A stretch of 8,201 bases of DNA from CAZVLE01 sp964627855 (GTDB lineage: Bacteria; Bacillota; Dethiobacteria; DTU022). A program made the position numbers and the translations under genes. The stretch covers positions 1 through 8,201 of the forward strand of contig CAZVLE010000023.1 in the NCBI GenBank assembly GCA_964627855.1, in the 5' to 3' direction. The notes under the pieces are model-generated. The model did not search any database and had not been told where the DNA came from. It saw only the letters and a list, made by a program, of their open reading frames with translations. Positions within the stretch are counted from its first letter, which is position 1. Each line of letters begins with the position of its first letter. Below are positions 5,513 through 8,201 of this stretch, in pieces.

Positions 5513-5530
5513 TAAAGCTAAATGGCTTTA
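5513..5530 (+). other. Small intergenic hairpin between two GYF genes
   Basis: TAAAGC (5513-5518) and GCTTTA (5525-5530) can pair around a 6-base loop. The stem is short and no T run follows, so it is not a convincing terminator. It could be a weak attenuator or chance. Confidence 0.25.
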
Positions 5531-5564
5531 AGGTACATTCAGGTAGTTATGGGAGGGAAATGAA

Positions 5565-5897
5565 ATGCCAGATGAATGGTATTTATTTCAAACAGACCAG
5601 GAGCTTGGCCCCTACAGCTGGGAGGAGCTTTTATACTATGTCGAGTCGGGGGTAGTGCAGCCTGAAGACCTGGTCTGGGCCGAAGGCCTGGACGACTGGA
5701 CAGAGGCGGGCCAGGTAGAGGGGCTTTTCCCCGAAACCCTGCCCGCAGCATATGACCAGGCAGAGATGGTTCCCCTCGAGGGCTCAATGCCTGTGCCCGT
5801 ACCCCCTCCGCTTGAAACTGCCCCGGCCGGAAACCCCCTGCCGGTTATTTTTTTAATACTGGCCTTTTTACTCTTAGCCGGTGGCGCCCTGGCTTTT
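5565..5897 (+). repeat. Duplicated 5' gene module (copy 1)
   Basis: This stretch, encoding the GYF_2 domain, proline-rich segment and membrane helix, is matched by 7866-8201. By eye, the core 5657-5807 differs from 7958-8108 at 7 of 151 positions without gaps, and 72 of the first 81 residues agree. The similarity may continue past the window edge. Confidence 0.85.
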
Positions 5898-7676
5898 GTT
5901 TTGAACCTGCAGGGCAGTGAGACAGCCGATGAGACAGGCTGGTTTGAGCCGACCGACGGCTATTTCTTTGACGATGATGAAGTCATGGCTACCGCGCAGT
6001 CAGCTTCTCCGACCGGCCCGCCCATGTACAGCATGGGTCAGGGAGTAGTACCGGCGGCCTTTTCACGAACCACCCCGGCAGACTCTCCTCCCGGCAGTTC
6101 CGATTACCCGGGTGGTCCTTCAACTCCTGCAGATCCTGCAGCACCGCCCGGCGGTGAGTCGCCCGCGCCAGGGGCACCGCCCAATGGGCAGACACCCGGG
6201 CCGGGTGGACAATCACCCTGGCCAGGCGGGCAGATACCCTGGCCGGGTGGACAAATACCCGGACCTGGCGGGCAATCACCTGGGCCGGGAGGGACACCGC
6301 CAGGTGGTACTGTTATTCCTCAGCATACGGTTAGAGACCTTACGATCAGCTATCCCAACAACTCAGTTATACGAACCGGAACCCGGGTTAATTACAGTTT
6401 TAATTACTATACCAACCACTGGGGCAGGGTGCAAATAGTCGGCACACCGCTGTTCAATGGAACTGAACTGAGCAACGTTGCACATAGCTATAGCCTATCA
6501 TTGCCGACAGGCCTTGGCAGCGGCAGCGGAAGCTTTACAGTTAACTCTCCACAACGGATGAACCAGTTCAGAATCAGGATGTCTGCATCCGTTGATAGAT
6601 CAATCCTGCACGAAAGGCTTTTCAACATTAACTACGAATTCAGGGACGATGTAACTGATGATACCCCGCCGGAGGATACCCCGCCGGAGGATACCCCACC
6701 GGATGATACGTCTATTGATACGATTCGACTAAATTGGGATTATGGTAAAGTTGGAGTTGACAATAATAATAACATAAACACAATCAAGCGCTTTCCAGCC
6801 AATCTGCAGAACCAGATCCAGTCTTCAGATATTACTCGTTTTGAGATTATTTCAAGCAATCTCCCACAGAGGCTTTCTTTTGAACTTGACCTGTCTTTTG
6901 GCAGAGGAAGTTTGAGGGGAAAAGGTACTCCAGGAGATTACTCAGTAAAGTGTGCATTGTACGACAGCAACGATAATAGGCGGATTCTTTTAGATGTAAA
7001 ATTCACAGTAATAAGAGAAAACCAGCAGGGTGCGCAGGAGACAGAGGAGCAAGAAGAAGACACACAACAACCGATAACCATTGTTGCCGATTTCGAAATT
7101 TCTCCAGCATCACCACATATTATGCAATTTGTGTACTTCGATCCTAGTCTATCGTACTACTCACATGGAGAAATTGAACGATATGAGTGGGGCCTTGGTG
7201 ACGGTAGAGGCACAATAAGACAAAACGCATCGGAAAGCGGTAATAATATAGTTCAGACTTATTATGATACCCCTGGTGTTAAGCAAGTTTGGCTTAGAAT
7301 ATACGGTGCAGGAGGCCCATCAGCTATAAAATGGAAAGAGCTCATTATTAGCTCTGGTGTGATTGCCTGCTTTGAGTTCTATCCTGAAAATATAACAGGT
7401 ATCAAAGTTGGGCAGGAAATTTATTTTTCTGCTGACTGCTCCCGCGGTATAAGTGATAATCGTATAGTTGAATATAAATGGACTTTTAGACGGTATCATG
7501 ACGGCAGGTCTTTTAGACTTGAACCTCAAATAACTAATAATCCATGGTTATATCATACGTTTTACCAACCTGGCTCTATAGAGGCGACTTTAACAGTTAG
7601 TGATGAAGCAGGGAGAGAAGATAGTGTTACACAAAGGTTTAATATTCTACCGATCAATTTGGATGAGACTGAATAG
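5565..7676 (+). CDS. GYF_2-domain, membrane-anchored protein with extracellular Pro/Gly repeats and Ig/PKD domains
   Basis: The 703-residue protein is modular. Residues 4-56 form a GYF_2 domain (WYLFQ, GPYSWEEL, DLVWAEGLDDW, GLFP), and 75-92 are proline-rich. Residues 93-114 form a single membrane helix, followed by an acidic stretch. A Pro/Gly-rich region (about 170-250) contains five 7-residue repeats. Residues 255-360 look like a beta-sandwich, then DTPPE repeats (366-382). Residues 386-484 resemble an Ig/He_PIG-type domain. Two PKD-like domains follow (about 505-597 with EWGLGDG, and 600-695 with YKWTF and the YxxPGxxxxxLxVxDxxG ending). There is no LPXTG motif. The likely topology is GYF inside, C-terminus outside, suggesting adhesion or cell-surface interaction; this is inference. 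GGGAGGG (5551-5557) supports ATG 5565. The part after about 6720 is clearly AT-richer than the first half, suggesting a joined-on C-terminus. Confidence 0.85.
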   Translation: MPDEWYLFQTDQELGPYSWEELLYYVESGVVQPEDLVWAEGLDDWTEAGQVEGLFPETLPAAYDQAEMVPLEGSMPVPVPPPLETAPAGNPLPVIFLILAFLLLAGGALAFVLNLQGSETADETGWFEPTDGYFFDDDEVMATAQSASPTGPPMYSMGQGVVPAAFSRTTPADSPPGSSDYPGGPSTPADPAAPPGGESPAPGAPPNGQTPGPGGQSPWPGGQIPWPGGQIPGPGGQSPGPGGTPPGGTVIPQHTVRDLTISYPNNSVIRTGTRVNYSFNYYTNHWGRVQIVGTPLFNGTELSNVAHSYSLSLPTGLGSGSGSFTVNSPQRMNQFRIRMSASVDRSILHERLFNINYEFRDDVTDDTPPEDTPPEDTPPDDTSIDTIRLNWDYGKVGVDNNNNINTIKRFPANLQNQIQSSDITRFEIISSNLPQRLSFELDLSFGRGSLRGKGTPGDYSVKCALYDSNDNRRILLDVKFTVIRENQQGAQETEEQEEDTQQPITIVADFEISPASPHIMQFVYFDPSLSYYSHGEIERYEWGLGDGRGTIRQNASESGNNIVQTYYDTPGVKQVWLRIYGAGGPSAIKWKELIISSGVIACFEFYPENITGIKVGQEIYFSADCSRGISDNRIVEYKWTFRRYHDGRSFRLEPQITNNPWLYHTFYQPGSIEATLTVSDEAGREDSVTQRFNILPINLDETE
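6195..6299 (+). repeat. 21-bp tandem repeat encoding a 7-residue Pro/Gly motif
   Basis: Five imperfect 21-base units encode PGPGGQS, PWPGGQI, PWPGGQI, PGPGGQS and PGPGGTP (residues 211-245 of the 703-residue protein). The pattern is a flexible extended spacer, probably outside the membrane. Such repeats can change in copy number by slippage. Confidence 0.85.
6660..6704 (+). repeat. 15-bp tandem repeat encoding DTPPE
   Basis: Two identical 15-base units and a third with two changes encode DTPPE, DTPPE and DTPPD (residues 366-380). They form an acidic, proline-rich hinge between two predicted beta domains. Confidence 0.85.
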
Positions 7677-7865
7677 TATTTAGTTTTGTAGCAAAGAGTT
7701 CACCCATTCTAAGATAGCACTATTCTTGCCCATTGCAATTAAATATAAAATTGGCTTTTAAGTGGTTGAATACAACTGATAAGCACTAAAGCTGGCTCAT
7801 AATATTTTATTATCCTTTAATGCCTTAAATAATAAAGGTAATGCATTACAGGGAGGTCGGTTGAA
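7677..7865 (+). other. AT-rich intergenic region with nested inverted repeats
   Basis: No gene is visible. Near the downstream end ATAATA (7799-7804) and TATTAT (7808-7813) form a small palindrome, directly followed by CCTTTA (7814-7819) paired with TAAAGG (7833-7838). Neither has the GC-rich stem and T run of a strong terminator, so they may be regulatory or chance in AT-rich DNA. GGGAGGT (7851-7857) is the ribosome binding site of the next gene. This leader does not resemble that of the related gene at 5565. Confidence 0.5.
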
Positions 7866-8201
7866 ATGCCACAGGAATGGTATTTGTTCCAAAAAGACAG
7901 GGAGCTTGGTCCCTACAGCTGGGAGGAGCTATTATCCTTTGCAGAGACGGGGGTGATGCAGCCCGAAGACCTGGTCTGGGCCGAAGGCCTGGACGACTGG
8001 ACCGAGGCGGGCCAGGTAGAGGGGCTTTTTCCTGAAATCCTGCCCGCAGCATATGACCAGGCAGAGATGGTTCCCCTCGAAGGCTCAATGCCTGTGCCCG
8101 TCCCCCCTTCGGTAGAAGCGGTTCCGGCCAGCAAAAGCCCCCTGCCGATAATATTAGTGGGCCTGGCCGTCCTTCTCTTAGCCAGCGGCGCCCTGGCCTT
8201 T
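7866..8201 (+). CDS. GYF_2-domain membrane-anchored protein, paralogue of the 703-aa protein (3' end outside window)
   Basis: The 112 codons present start at an ATG placed 8 bases after GGGAGGT. The GYF_2 domain spans 4-56 (WYLFQ, GPYSWEEL, DLVWAEGLDDW, GLFP). A proline-rich segment follows (about 75-96: MPVPVPPS, VPASKSPLP), then a membrane helix starting near 97 (IILVGLAVLLLASGALAF), which is still open at the window edge. It is nearly identical to the start of the 703-residue protein, with most differences in residues 24-31 and around the start of the helix. The C-terminal part, probably extracellular, cannot be seen, so its domains are unknown. The arrangement suggests the same cytoplasmic adaptor and anchor with a possibly different exterior. 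Confidence 0.88.
   Translation, partial: MPQEWYLFQKDRELGPYSWEELLSFAETGVMQPEDLVWAEGLDDWTEAGQVEGLFPEILPAAYDQAEMVPLEGSMPVPVPPSVEAVPASKSPLPIILVGLAVLLLASGALAF

Noticed and set aside
6195..6299. CRISPR-like array
   Set aside because: The repeats are 21-base coding units without spacers and stay in frame within the large protein.

Overview
The window looks like the chromosome of an anaerobic, Gram-positive-type bacterium, probably class Clostridia. The reasons are strong AGGAGG-like ribosome binding sites, sigma-A-type promoters, a tRNA-Thr close to the Bacillus pattern, and a COG1900/NIL-ferredoxin/COG2122 homocysteine gene set typical of sulfide-assimilating anaerobes. This placement is inference; no lineage marker gene is present.

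Region 1 (3-3643, + strand) is a tight four-gene run, apparently one transcription unit. It holds the 3' part of a homocysteine-biosynthesis (COG1900/DUF39) gene, a NIL-domain two-[4Fe-4S] ferredoxin, a UPF0280/COG2122 protein and a B12-binding-type radical SAM enzyme. The first three are the known partner set for making homocysteine with sulfide as sulfur donor. The substrate of the radical SAM protein is unknown.

Region 2 (3705-4582) is a tRNA-Thr(CGT) gene with its own promoter, followed by a tiny integrated element. The last 33 bases of the tRNA plus one more base (34 bp, 3789-3822) recur exactly at 4506-4539. The 717 bp between equivalent points holds only a Phd/YefM-YoeB type toxin-antitoxin operon on the minus strand, with its own promoter, and a long hairpin. 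No integrase gene is visible. A GC-rich terminator just after the displaced tRNA end probably belonged to the tRNA before insertion. The element is clearly AT-richer than region 1.

Region 3 (4540-4852) is a 313-base AT-rich non-coding stretch with the displaced terminator and candidate promoters.

Region 4 (4853-8201, + strand) is a row of three genes, each starting with a GYF_2 (DUF4339) domain, then a proline-rich segment, then membrane-spanning sequence. The first continues as a DUF4870/Tic20-like multi-pass membrane protein. The second (703 aa) has one membrane anchor followed by Pro/Gly repeats and Ig/PKD-type beta-sandwich domains. The third runs off the window and shares a near-identical 5' module with the second. 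The array looks like a paralogue family in which one cytoplasmic GYF-plus-anchor module is reused with different C-terminal parts.
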